Source of the DNA: Gammaproteobacteria bacterium
Lineage (GTDB): Bacteria > Pseudomonadota > Gammaproteobacteria > SZUA-152
Reading direction: 5' to 3'
Assembly (NCBI GenBank): GCA_030599435.1
Contig: JAUVNZ010000031.1
Coordinates: 1-11,071 of the forward strand
DNA: 11,071 bases
Each line of letters begins with the position of its first letter. Within the stretch, counting starts at the first letter, position 1. The translations under genes were made by a program, and so were the position numbers. The notes under the pieces were generated by a model that searched no databases, had not been told where the DNA came from, and saw only the letters and a program-made list of their open reading frames with translations. Below are positions 1-7,014 of the stretch, piece by piece.

Positions 1-1338
1 AGCATGAGCAACCACACCATCTGCTTCATCAAGCGCCTGTTTGATAAGAGAGCATTCAACTGTACTAATGTGTTCCTTTAAATCTATGCCATCACGGGGT
101 AAACGTGAAGATTGTAAATCTGCGTTTGAAGCCAAATGTTGATCAAAATCCATCGCTGACAAATCTTCGGAATCTCCACTAGGCTTAAATTTTGCGGGCA
201 AATCAGAAACATCGACCACACCAAAAGGATACATAATTACCATCCTCTCCAGAAGATTGGAGAGTTCTCGGACATTACCTGGCCAGCGATATTGACACAA
301 AGCAATCATGCACGCGGGCGTAAAGCGAACAGAACCACGTTTTTCATGTTCCATGCGCGCGATTAACTCATTTACAAGTAATGGAACATCTTCCATTCGG
401 TCTCGCAAAGGAGGCATATCAATAGGAAATACATTCAAACGATAAAACAAGTCTTCCCTAAATTTTCCTTCTTTAATGAGGTCTTCCAAATTCTGATGTG
501 TTGCAGCTACAACTCGAACGTTCGCCGTTATTTCTTTATTTCCGCCTAAACGTTCGTAGGTTTTTTCCTGCAATACACGTAGCAACTTAACCTGCATAGC
601 CATAGGCATATCGCCAATTTCATCCAGAAACAGTGTCCCGCCCTCAGCCATTTCAAACCGGCCCCGACGCGCACTTACCGCCCCGGTAAAGGCGCCTTTT
701 TCATGACCAAACAATTCACTTTCCAGTAGTTCGCCCGGGATAGCGCCACAATTAATAGGCACAAAAGGTTTGTCTCTACGAATTGAATGATAATGAAGGT
801 TACGTGCGACGACTTCTTTACCTGTACCTGATTCACCTAGTATCAAAACCGTTGCATCTGACTCAGCAACCTGTTCGATAAGTTTTCGGACCTCAATGAT
901 ACTTCGACTGTTACCCACAAGGCTGCGAAAAAGATCAAGATTTACACCACCGCCTCTTTGCTGGCGACCCAGGTTAAACACTTGTGCTCGGTGTAATACG
1001 TCAGAAACTTCTGCGTAACGTAAAGGCAGGCTGAGCATAGCAAATGCACCTTGTACGACATCTTTATCAAGGCTTTTCTCTTCGTCATCGGAAATTAAGA
1101 GTAAAACAGGAGGCGCATCGTCCATACTCTGAATAGCATTATAAATACGGGCGAGGTTCTCTGACGTGTCGCAATTACCCAGAAAAATAGCCTCGAATTT
1201 TTCGCCAAGGTTATCAAGCACATTTTGACTATCCGCCACACTCACTGCTCCCTGAGCAACAAATTCCAGAATGGCAGTCAATTTTTGGCGTTGCTGTTTG
1301 CTGTCTTCTACCAGCAACAGCGACATTGCATCAGGCAC
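1..1338 (-). CDS. fleQ: FleQ/FlrA-type sigma54-dependent flagellar master regulator, 3' end missing
   Basis: This is a partial gene; 446 codons are visible and the reading frame is still open at the left edge. The N-terminal 120 residues form a degenerate receiver-like FleQ domain. A sigma54-interacting AAA+ domain (about 137-370) follows, with Walker A GESGTGKE (168-175), the GAFTGA sigma54 contact loop (215-220), Walker B GGTLFLDE (233-240) and WPGNVREL (352-359). The visible end, [11 protein letters not shown], matches the region just before the Fis-type helix-turn-helix in FleQ, so about 30-45 residues are missing. In the family this protein switches on early flagellar genes and in Pseudomonas also responds to cyclic-di-GMP. 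I chose the GTG at 1338 because GGGAG lies at proper spacing before it; the in-frame ATG at 1326 is too far from that site. The gene upstream is a broken ABC gene rather than the fliS/fliT often found there. Family assignment is confident; the FleQ versus FlrA name rests on remembered similarity. Confidence 0.92.
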   Translation of the reverse strand, partial: MPDAMSLLLVEDSKQQRQKLTAILEFVAQGAVSVADSQNVLDNLGEKFEAIFLGNCDTSENLARIYNAIQSMDDAPPVLLLISDDEEKSLDKDVVQGAFAMLSLPLRYAEVSDVLHRAQVFNLGRQQRGGGVNLDLFRSLVGNSRSIIEVRKLIEQVAESDATVLILGESGTGKEVVARNLHYHSIRRDKPFVPINCGAIPGELLESELFGHEKGAFTGAVSARRGRFEMAEGGTLFLDEIGDMPMAMQVKLLRVLQEKTYERLGGNKEITANVRVVAATHQNLEDLIKEGKFREDLFYRLNVFPIDMPPLRDRMEDVPLLVNELIARMEHEKRGSVRFTPACMIALCQYRWPGNVRELSNLLERMVIMYPFGVVDVSDLPAKFKPSGDSEDLSAMDFDQHLASNADLQSSRLPRDGIDLKEHISTVECSLIKQALDEADGVVAHA

Positions 1339-1389
1339 TTTTCTCTCCCTCAGATCAGCCTCGATTAATACATATTTTCCACGTGGCTA

Positions 1390-1418
1390 AGTTAAGCACC
1401 TAATATTCGATATGTCAA
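1390..1418 (-). promoter_or_regulatory. Possible sigma70-type promoter for fleQ
   Basis: Reading the minus strand, a perfect TTGACA (1418-1413) is followed after 17 bases by TTAACT (1395-1390), a poor -10 match. Transcription would begin near 1383, inside the 8-bp palindrome CCACGTGG (1379-1386), leaving a leader of about 45 nt before the GTG start. The -35 is strong and the -10 weak, which would fit activator-dependent transcription, but that is inference. Confidence 0.35.
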
Positions 1419-1425
1419 AATATTG

Positions 1426-1704
1426 TCACGTTTTTTTGTCCAAAAAATCGTTTAAAAACGGGAATCTAGGGTCTTTCTTTCGAGCAAACATGTAACTCCG
1501 GGCGCTTACTACCATTAATCTATCCACGGTTGCAGGGGCCATATCACAATGAAGGATATTTACTAATGTTGATTTACCGGAGCCGGACGGCCCCATTATT
1601 GCGACAAATTCGTTTGGTTGGATTTGAAGCGAAATGTCATGAAGGATGGCAGCGTGGGAATTTCCACGCTGGTAAGACTTAGATACGTTGTTTAATTGAA
1701 TCAT
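1426..1704 (-). pseudogene. Truncated MacB/LolD-like ABC transporter ATPase (N terminus only)
   Basis: The first 52 or so residues are a clear start of a MacB/LolD-class ATP-binding subunit: [11 protein letters not shown], an aromatic/Gln loop region, and Walker [10 protein letters not shown] (38-46) followed by LVNIL. Similarity then stops. The remaining 35-40 residues (about 54-92) do not resemble an ABC ATPase, and the Q-loop, LSGGQ signature, Walker B and H-loop are all absent, as is the MacB permease part. A working subunit of this class needs at least about 220 residues, and MacB about 650. The gene begins 18 nt after the stop of the adaptor gene, the usual macA-macB order, but it has no good Shine-Dalgarno sequence. 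I read it as the remnant of the pump's ATPase after a deletion or rearrangement. A short peptide may still be made. The tail faintly recalls the N-terminal helices of tyrosine recombinases, but I would not rely on that. Confidence 0.75.
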
Positions 1705-1722
1705 TCAACATTAGAACGAAAG

Positions 1723-3969
1723 TTAAATGTTACCTCTGACTGAGTGAACCTTGTCACCATTTTGCAAAAACTGTCCTTTGGAAAGTATAACCAACTCACC
1801 TTCAGTTAATCCTTGTTTGATTTCTACCACTGAAAAATCTTCTATCCCTATTTCAACTTGTTTCAACATAACCTGGCCTTCTCTTAATACCGCTACTAGT
1901 GTTTTTCCATCACGATTTATAAGAGCCTCAAATGGAACCTTTAAGGTATTTGGGTTCCATGCAGTACGAATGTCAGCATCAACTTGCTGTCCAAATCGTA
2001 ATGTTGGCGCATCATTACCCAGGCTTACGTACACCTTAACCGAATTAGAGTTTCTATCACTATTTGCCGCAGCTCCCAGACGCGAAACTGACTCATGCCA
2101 TTCTAACCCGGGAAATGCATCACTTGTAACTGCAACTACTTGGCCGACATCAATACTCGCACTGTCAGCTGCATCAACACGTACTTCAATTTCACGTCGA
2201 GACTCATCCACAAGTGTAAATAATGACTCAGAAGGCCCGACCCATTGTCCAACCTCAGCAAATTTAGCTGTTATTGTGCCAGAAAATGGTGCAGTAATTC
2301 GTTGTTTACTTAACGCCAAATTAGCACTATGCGCTTCTTCTACAGCAATACCTGCTTGTGAGCGCGCCGTACTTAAATCAACTTCAGCATCTTTAACGAA
2401 ACGGCGTGCCACCGCGCCCTTTTTGAAAGCTTTGCGTAAACGAGTCAGTGTACGTTCCGCAACTACGATTCCCTCCTTTGCATCAGCTAAATTTGCTTTA
2501 GCCCGATTATGACGACTAATAAGTTCTCGATCGTCCATTTTAGCTAATACTTGCCCAGCTTTAACTCTATCGCCCTCTTTTACGAGTATTTTTACTGTAC
2601 GACCTGTTTGCTCGGAACTAATATTTACTCGCTGTTTACTAAGCACTCGCCCGGGAACGGTAATTGATTGAAAAATTTCCCCCGCTTCTACATATGCTGT
2701 TTTAACAGGTTGTCCCTCATCAAATAATATATTCCAGGCCATTAATACCAGGAAAATAACAATTCCCGCCGCAACAATTCTTTGTATAAGACTGCGCATT
2801 CCCACAAGCTCAACTAATGACGTAAACAAGTCCAGAATCGCTGAGCTACTCAAAGACCCAGGTCGGTCTCCTACAACTAAAGTATGCTGATCCAAATCGT
2901 TCAGTATATTTTTATCTTCTACAGATTTTCCTGTCGAAGTAGTTGTAACGTTGACCGAATCGAGGGACTTAACCTTTACCTTTTCTGGTTTTTTATTTTC
3001 TAGATCAGCGTGGGGCTTAACAGTCTTTTGTACTGCATTGTCTTTAACACTCTTCCTGGCAGGCTTCTTATCAGGTTTAACAATTTTTTGTTCGTCCTGT
3101 TTTAAAACAGCACGCTCAAGCAGTGATTCTTTTTCAATATCGACAGTATTTTCGACAGTTTTTTTGGCTGGTTTCCTAGCTGTTTTAGGCTTAGAAATAT
3201 TCTCTTGATTTGCTTGCTCTACATTGCCTTGTATCGCACTCGATTGATCCGGAGACTCTGCGTCAAGCAAAGGGATATCAGAATCTGACTGTTTTGTTTT
3301 TGGAGGCGGCGTTGCTTTTGCCTTTTTTGGTACAGTACTTTTAGCCTTTACAGTACTTTTATCTTTTTTAGGAACATTTGCCTTTTTAGATACAAATTTG
3401 GGCGCGGTTAGAATGTTGGTATCATCTTCAGATTGAGTCTGTTTTTGATCAGAACGTTGTACTGCAGAAAGTGACACTACATTATCCCGATCACGTTGTT
3501 GCTCAACCACCCTTAAATCAGGTTTGCTGTCAGGCAATAATCGGAGGATATGGTCGTTTAGAACTTCTGCGTCAACAGGTTTGCTCATCACCTGGTTTGC
3601 GCCAGCATCATATACTTCAACAAGCACACGGGCATCTGAAGCGCCAGTGATTACAATAACAGGTAGAGAGCTTAGTTTAGAATGTCCACTCTGACGGAGC
3701 GTGCGAATAAGGTCGTCACCGTCCATCCCTTTGGAAGAAACCTTCAGGTCTGTAAGTAAAAGATCATAATCTTCCTGTATCAGAGCAACAAAAGCAGGTT
3801 CGGCCGACTGAAAATAATCAACCTGATAGCCATAAGGCTGGAGAAGTTTGCGAATAACGTAGGCAGAAGTACGACTGTCATCAACGTAACATAAACGCGC
3901 AACAGCAGGAGCAGCCTCAGTACCTGAGACACTACCCTTCAGTTCATCCCTTGAACCTTTATCACCCAT
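1723..3969 (-). CDS. Receiver (REC) domain fused to a MacA/RND-type periplasmic adaptor protein
   Basis: This 748-residue protein has four parts. Residues 24-145 form a complete receiver domain with the acidic pair D30/D31, phospho-acceptor D74 (LLTDLKV), T108 and K130 (SKPVD). Residues 150-375 are a low-complexity linker rich in Lys, Pro, Thr and Ser. Residues 398-416 are a single hydrophobic membrane segment. Residues 417-745 are a membrane-fusion/adaptor protein: split lipoyl-like halves (about 444-482 and 551-590), a coiled alpha-hairpin (about 483-550), a beta-barrel (about 591-670) and a membrane-proximal domain. The order predicts REC in the cytoplasm and the adaptor in the periplasm. 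Family adaptors link inner-membrane pumps to an outer-membrane channel. The ATG has AAGGAG eight bases upstream. No output DNA-binding domain is present. The following gene is a truncated ABC ATPase, so the cognate pump appears lost or is encoded elsewhere. The domains are certain; the function of the fusion is unknown. Confidence 0.9.
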   Translation of the reverse strand: MGDKGSRDELKGSVSGTEAAPAVARLCYVDDSRTSAYVIRKLLQPYGYQVDYFQSAEPAFVALIQEDYDLLLTDLKVSSKGMDGDDLIRTLRQSGHSKLSSLPVIVITGASDARVLVEVYDAGANQVMSKPVDAEVLNDHILRLLPDSKPDLRVVEQQRDRDNVVSLSAVQRSDQKQTQSEDDTNILTAPKFVSKKANVPKKDKSTVKAKSTVPKKAKATPPPKTKQSDSDIPLLDAESPDQSSAIQGNVEQANQENISKPKTARKPAKKTVENTVDIEKESLLERAVLKQDEQKIVKPDKKPARKSVKDNAVQKTVKPHADLENKKPEKVKVKSLDSVNVTTTSTGKSVEDKNILNDLDQHTLVVGDRPGSLSSSAILDLFTSLVELVGMRSLIQRIVAAGIVIFLVLMAWNILFDEGQPVKTAYVEAGEIFQSITVPGRVLSKQRVNISSEQTGRTVKILVKEGDRVKAGQVLAKMDDRELISRHNRAKANLADAKEGIVVAERTLTRLRKAFKKGAVARRFVKDAEVDLSTARSQAGIAVEEAHSANLALSKQRITAPFSGTITAKFAEVGQWVGPSESLFTLVDESRREIEVRVDAADSASIDVGQVVAVTSDAFPGLEWHESVSRLGAAANSDRNSNSVKVYVSLGNDAPTLRFGQQVDADIRTAWNPNTLKVPFEALINRDGKTLVAVLREGQVMLKQVEIGIEDFSVVEIKQGLTEGELVILSKGQFLQNGDKVHSVRGNI

Positions 3970-3981
3970 TTATCAGACTCC

Positions 3982-4018
3982 TTAACCAGGTCCCCATGCA
4001 TCTTAAAACCCTGGTTAA
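3982..4018 (-). promoter_or_regulatory. 9-bp inverted repeat abutting the ribosome binding site of the REC-adaptor gene
   Basis: TTAACCAGG (3982-3990) and CCTGGTTAA (4010-4018) are perfect inverted copies separated by 19 bases. In the minus-strand transcript the second arm runs straight into the Shine-Dalgarno AAGGAG, sharing its two A residues, so a leader hairpin would sit against or partly mask the ribosome site. The same dyad could equally be a DNA operator. Plus-strand bases after the repeat are A-rich, which does not make a terminator for minus-strand transcription. Confidence 0.5.
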
Positions 4019-4177
4019 AAAAACCCCTTAATCACCTGTTTTTATATAATAATTTTGCCGCAGACTCCAGTTCCAAAGAACGCTAAAGAAGCTCCCCCTT
4101 ATCCGGCGACACTATATGATTCTCGCATGACCATGTAAACTCAAAAAAATCACTATATTCACCACCATAAACCCTTA

Positions 4178-4209
4178 TTAACTATAAAATACATTAATAG
4201 TTAACTATT
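4178..4209. repeat. TTAACTAT direct and inverted repeats (candidate operator)
   Basis: TTAACTAT occurs at 4178-4185 and again at 4201-4208, 23 bp apart and so about two helical turns. Its inverse ATAGTTAA lies at 4197-4204. The second copy sits inside the perfect 14-bp palindrome AATAGTTAACTATT (4196-4209). The spacing suggests a regulator binding to one face of the helix, but the surrounding A+T richness makes chance repeats more likely than usual. Confidence 0.4.
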
Positions 4210-4464
4210 TCCTATTGTTTTATATAGTATTATTAAAGTTTAAATCGGTAATAATTTATTCCTGATTTACTGGCTGCAACCTAAAATCATCCGGCTATTC
4301 CATAAGTCGTGTGCCTGAAATATCGTTCCACAGTTAATGCCTGAAAAATGCCATTATTGGGTTATTGAGATGCAAGTTCTGTACTTCTTGCTCGTAGACC
4401 AAACTTCGGGCAACATCGTCTGAGGTAATACGTCTTAACAAAAATGGTTCCCAGGGGATTTCTA

Positions 4465-4581
4465 ATGGTTGATTTACTGACTTATATGGTGGCGGGCGTT
4501 GGCACTATTGCTGCTGCACTACTCGTTTATCTAGTGATTCAAATATACAGCTCCAGCAGCCCCTACAGAACTGACGATTAA
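4465..4581 (+). CDS. Small single-pass membrane protein, 38 residues, unknown function
   Basis: The ORF has an ATG with AGGGGA six bases upstream, then 38 codons and TAA. Residues about 9-28 are a continuous hydrophobic stretch (VAGVGTIAAALLVYLVIQIY), enough for one membrane span; a polar tail rich in Ser and ending RTDD follows. I do not recognise the family. An in-frame ATG at 4444 would add seven residues, but its nearest purine-rich site is too far away, so 4465 is preferred. The ORF is on the plus strand and converges on the PhoQ-like kinase gene, whose stop lies 23 bases further on. Small membrane proteins that modulate sensor kinases are known (MgrB on PhoQ), but this one lacks MgrB's cysteines and there is no sequence similarity, so a link is only a guess. 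Confidence is limited by its length. Confidence 0.5.
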   Translation: MVDLLTYMVAGVGTIAAALLVYLVIQIYSSSSPYRTDD

Positions 4582-4598
4582 AGCCACGCCAGCTTTAA
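4578..4598. terminator. Weak bidirectional hairpin between convergent genes
   Basis: TTAAAGC (4578-4584) and GCTTTAA (4592-4598) are perfect 7-bp arms around a 7-base loop, placed between the end of the small plus-strand ORF and the end of the kinase gene. The stem is A+T-rich and there is no long U tract on either side, so if it terminates transcription it does so weakly. Confidence 0.35.
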
Positions 4599-4604
4599 AT
4601 AAGC

Positions 4605-6011
4605 TTAACCTTCCAGCAGTTTCGAATTGCCTGCCTCGCGAGCTTCCCCAAGGCTTCCGGGTAATTTTATAATAATTTTTGCCCCTCCTAACTTGCTTGC
4701 CCCAATTTCCAACGTTCCTCCGTAAACCTGGACAATATCATTCACAATAGATAAACCAATGCCATGTCCGGCAATTTCATGATCGGCACGATGACCTCGA
4801 CGTGTGACATATTTCACCATTTCCGGGGGCACGCCAGGCCCATCGTCATCCACTTGTATGAGTAAATCCCACTGATCAGACTGCGTACTCACAATATTCT
4901 TTGCAGTCACATTGATTTCCTGTTTACACCATTTAAAAGCGTTATCAGCAAGATTTCCGATAATTTCCATCAAATCACCTTCATCTCCATGGAATTCAAT
5001 TAAATCTGTTACCGTATAATTTGAAGTAACACCTTTATCGGCATAAACCTTTTGCAAACCACTTAATATTTTTTTGATTAAATCATTCACCAAAACAGGC
5101 GCTGCTAGGACGGTTCTACCCGAGGCTGCAGCACGCTGTAATTGATAACCAGTTATTTGATTCATTCGCTCGACTTGCTCCTCTACAACAGCGGATAAAT
5201 CATCAATACCATCGCGACTCTCTACTGTGTTTTGCAATATAGCTAGAGGTGTTTTTAAACTATGTGCAAGATCACCAAGATTTTTTCGATATCTTTCTAA
5301 ATGTTCCTGCTGTTGAGATAACAAAGCGTTAATATTACTGGTGAGACCTTTCAGTTCAGCCGGATATTCACCCTGTAATCGATGCTGAGACCCTGCCTCA
5401 ATAGCCGAAAGCTCGTTTGCTGCGTGTCGTAGCGGAAATAAGCCCCAACGTAGTATGGTGCCCTGCACTGCTAATAAAATAATCGCAACGCTGCCTAGTA
5501 ATAGCCATAAACTTTGGCGAAAAGATGCTATCTCAGCATTGAAGTCAACGAGATCATAGACAATGGTAAAGGTATAAGCCTGTTCAGGAACCAGGGCATC
5601 ACTCCAACCCACACCATAACTAAATAAATATAATTCACGACTTGATGGGCTGAAGATTCGTTCGCTAGATTTTTTCGTTCTTAATAATTTCGGTGATGGT
5701 GGAAGTTTCACCCCAGACATTGATGTTGAACGCCATATCCATTCAGTGTGATTACTGGCAATTTGAGCAAATAAACCCGAATTTTGACTAGAAAAACGAG
5801 TATCTGGAAGTTCTACAGGCATTTCCAGGTTACCACTCTTATCAAAACTGGCAACCGCAATTAATTCATAAACATGTCCTTGTAATCTGTCTTCAAGGGC
5901 CTGTTCCGCATCTTCACGATAAATGTTATCAAGTGCTATTCCTGCCAAACCAAAAAAGCTCGATAATATAGCACTGGCAGCAATCAGAACTCGCTGATTG
6001 AGTGATAACAT
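4605..6011 (-). CDS. phoQ: PhoQ-like membrane sensor histidine kinase
   Basis: This 468-residue protein has a first membrane span at about 7-27, a periplasmic sensor region (about 28-165) and a second span at about 166-186. Then follow a HAMP-like linker, the phospho-acceptor H-box LAHSLKTPL with H250, and a HATPase domain with N-box GNLADNAFKWC (352-362), G1 DDGPGV (389-394) and G2 GHGIGLSIV (415-423). It should autophosphorylate on H250 and pass phosphate to the regulator encoded just upstream. Its start overlaps the regulator's stop by one base (TAATG), and AGGAG lies eight bases before the ATG inside the regulator's last codons, so translation is coupled. Pairing with a PhoP-type regulator and the general layout support the PhoQ name, but the periplasmic domain has not been matched to the Mg/peptide-sensing PhoQ fold. 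The ligand is unknown. Confidence 0.85.
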   Translation of the reverse strand: MLSLNQRVLIAASAILSSFFGLAGIALDNIYREDAEQALEDRLQGHVYELIAVASFDKSGNLEMPVELPDTRFSSQNSGLFAQIASNHTEWIWRSTSMSGVKLPPSPKLLRTKKSSERIFSPSSRELYLFSYGVGWSDALVPEQAYTFTIVYDLVDFNAEIASFRQSLWLLLGSVAIILLAVQGTILRWGLFPLRHAANELSAIEAGSQHRLQGEYPAELKGLTSNINALLSQQQEHLERYRKNLGDLAHSLKTPLAILQNTVESRDGIDDLSAVVEEQVERMNQITGYQLQRAAASGRTVLAAPVLVNDLIKKILSGLQKVYADKGVTSNYTVTDLIEFHGDEGDLMEIIGNLADNAFKWCKQEINVTAKNIVSTQSDQWDLLIQVDDDGPGVPPEMVKYVTRRGHRADHEIAGHGIGLSIVNDIVQVYGGTLEIGASKLGGAKIIIKLPGSLGEAREAGNSKLLEG

Positions 6012-6718
6012 TAACGCGGCTCCTGTTTTTCTTCTTGCTTCTCATCCCGTTTTAGCGCGAAGCGATAACCTCTACCACGTAATGTTTCAATAATTCCATG
6101 TTTGTTGTTTGGATCAAGCTTCCTCCGTAATCTGCCAACAAAAACTTCTATGACATTACTATCACGATCAAAATCTTGATCATAGATATGTTCTGTTAAT
6201 TCAGTTTTGGATATCACCTTACCTGCATATAAAATTAAATACTCCAATACTCTGTATTCATACGCAGTTAATTCAATTTCATTATCAGCTACAACTACCT
6301 TTTGAGAACTCATATCAAGCTTAAGCACTCCAAAGTCCTGTGTTGGTTTTGTCCAACCCACCGCCCTTCTAAGCAGTGCGCTAATTCTTGCCTCCAGTTC
6401 TTCCATGTGGAATGGTTTCACAAGATAGTCGTCACCTCCAGCTTCTAGCCCTTCTACTTTATCTTGCCATCTGTCTCTTGCTGTAAGAATTAAAATAGGG
6501 AACTGACGCTCGTTATCCCTTAACTGGCGTATAACTTCAATACCTGACATCTTTGGTAAACCCAGGTCAACAACAGCAATATCAACAGGATATTCACGCC
6601 CGATAAAAAGACCTTCTTCTCCATCGGCTGCAAGGTCTACAGCATAACCAACTTTTTTAAGTCGGGTTGATAATTGCAGACGCAACTTTTCTTCATCTTC
6701 AATAACAAGTATTCGCAT
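6011..6718 (-). CDS. phoP: PhoP-like OmpR-family response regulator
   Basis: This 235-residue protein has an N-terminal receiver with the acidic E7/D8/E9 cluster, phospho-acceptor D51 (VVDLGLP), T79 (LILTARD) and K101 (LVKPF), then a winged-helix DNA-binding domain (about 125-222) ending in the typical RGRGYRF. The stretch ARDRWQDKVEGLEAGGDDYL is characteristic of the PhoP subgroup. The C-terminal tail is highly charged (KRDEKQEEKQEPR), and its last codons carry the ribosome site of the next gene. The ATG at 6718 is preceded by A-rich sequence with no visible Shine-Dalgarno motif, which is unusual in this window. The gene leads a two-gene operon with the kinase. The OmpR-family assignment is certain; the exact PhoP orthology is likely but not proven. 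Confidence 0.9.
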   Translation of the reverse strand: MRILVIEDEEKLRLQLSTRLKKVGYAVDLAADGEEGLFIGREYPVDIAVVDLGLPKMSGIEVIRQLRDNERQFPILILTARDRWQDKVEGLEAGGDDYLVKPFHMEELEARISALLRRAVGWTKPTQDFGVLKLDMSSQKVVVADNEIELTAYEYRVLEYLILYAGKVISKTELTEHIYDQDFDRDSNVIEVFVGRLRRKLDPNNKHGIIETLRGRGYRFALKRDEKQEEKQEPR

Positions 6719-6800
6719 GTTTTTAATTTATTGTCATAAAACTGAGTTTATAAGCTTTTCATTATTTCATGGTGAGCAATAATTTGTTTTACTGTACAAC

Positions 6801-6818
6801 ATCCCACATATTGGGGAT
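6801..6818. promoter_or_regulatory. Imperfect dyad upstream of the phoP-like gene
   Basis: ATCCCACATATTGGGGAT has ATCCCA and TGGGAT-like arms with one extra G in the second arm. It lies about 85 bases before the regulator's start codon in otherwise A+T-rich DNA, a reasonable place for an operator. No canonical PhoP box (paired GTTTA repeats) was seen. Confidence 0.25.
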
Positions 6819-6936
6819 ATATGGCAGTCATTACATACGAAATAAAATAGAGAATCTACAATAGGGAAAATTAAGATGGAGTTGGTCAAAACAAAATGAC
6901 ATGCTTTAGATTTAAAGCTATAGGGATTGGTAAATA

Positions 6937-6984
6937 TCAAAAAAGAGGACAAGGCACCCAGGGGTGGGTGCCATTTCCTTGTCC
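6937..6984 (-). terminator. Rho-independent terminator of the cytochrome c gene
   Basis: On the minus strand, GGACAAGG (6984-6977) pairs with the distal CCTTGTCC (6954-6947), and inside it GGCACCCA pairs with TGGGTGCC around a four-base CCCC loop (6964-6961). The two stems share two bases, so one or the other end frays. TC and a run of six T residues follow at about 6946-6939. The hairpin starts about 30 bases after the cytochrome stop codon. Confidence 0.85.
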
Positions 6985-7014
6985 AAGAATACCTCAGCTA
7001 ATATCAGGAGAAGC

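Larger units (their letters stand above)
3970..4464. other. A+T-rich intergenic region with repeats
   Basis: No convincing gene is visible in these 495 bases between the divergent REC-adaptor gene and the small membrane ORF. They hold the leader dyad at 3982-4018, a strongly A+T-rich core (about 4130-4265) with TTAACTAT repeats, and presumably the promoters of both flanking genes. I could not pick a single well-matched -35/-10 pair for either. A 17-codon ORF at 4370-4423 is too short and lacks a clear ribosome site. Confidence 0.6.

Noticed and set aside
1426..1540. Tail of the broken ATPase as a tyrosine-recombinase fragment
   Set aside because: Only a vague similarity to N-terminal helices, with no catalytic residues or attachment sites visible.
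1751..2512. 253-codon plus-strand ORF
   Set aside because: It is antisense to the adaptor domain, which has clear family motifs on the minus strand; codon and residue composition look like a shadow frame.
4370..4423. 17-codon plus-strand ORF that could be a leader peptide
   Set aside because: No clear ribosome site and too short to judge; no attenuator-like hairpin before the next ORF.
4500..4514. TGGCAC-N5-CTGC resembling a sigma54 -24/-12 promoter
   Set aside because: Spacing fits, but it lies within the small ORF's coding sequence pointing at its own end, with no downstream gene on that strand; likely chance.
6767..6952. 61-codon minus-strand ORF with a CNDCH haem-like motif upstream of phoP
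   Set aside because: It starts inside the cytochrome terminator, has no ribosome site or signal peptide, and the motif lies in a sequence explained by the DNA dyad; chance ORF.
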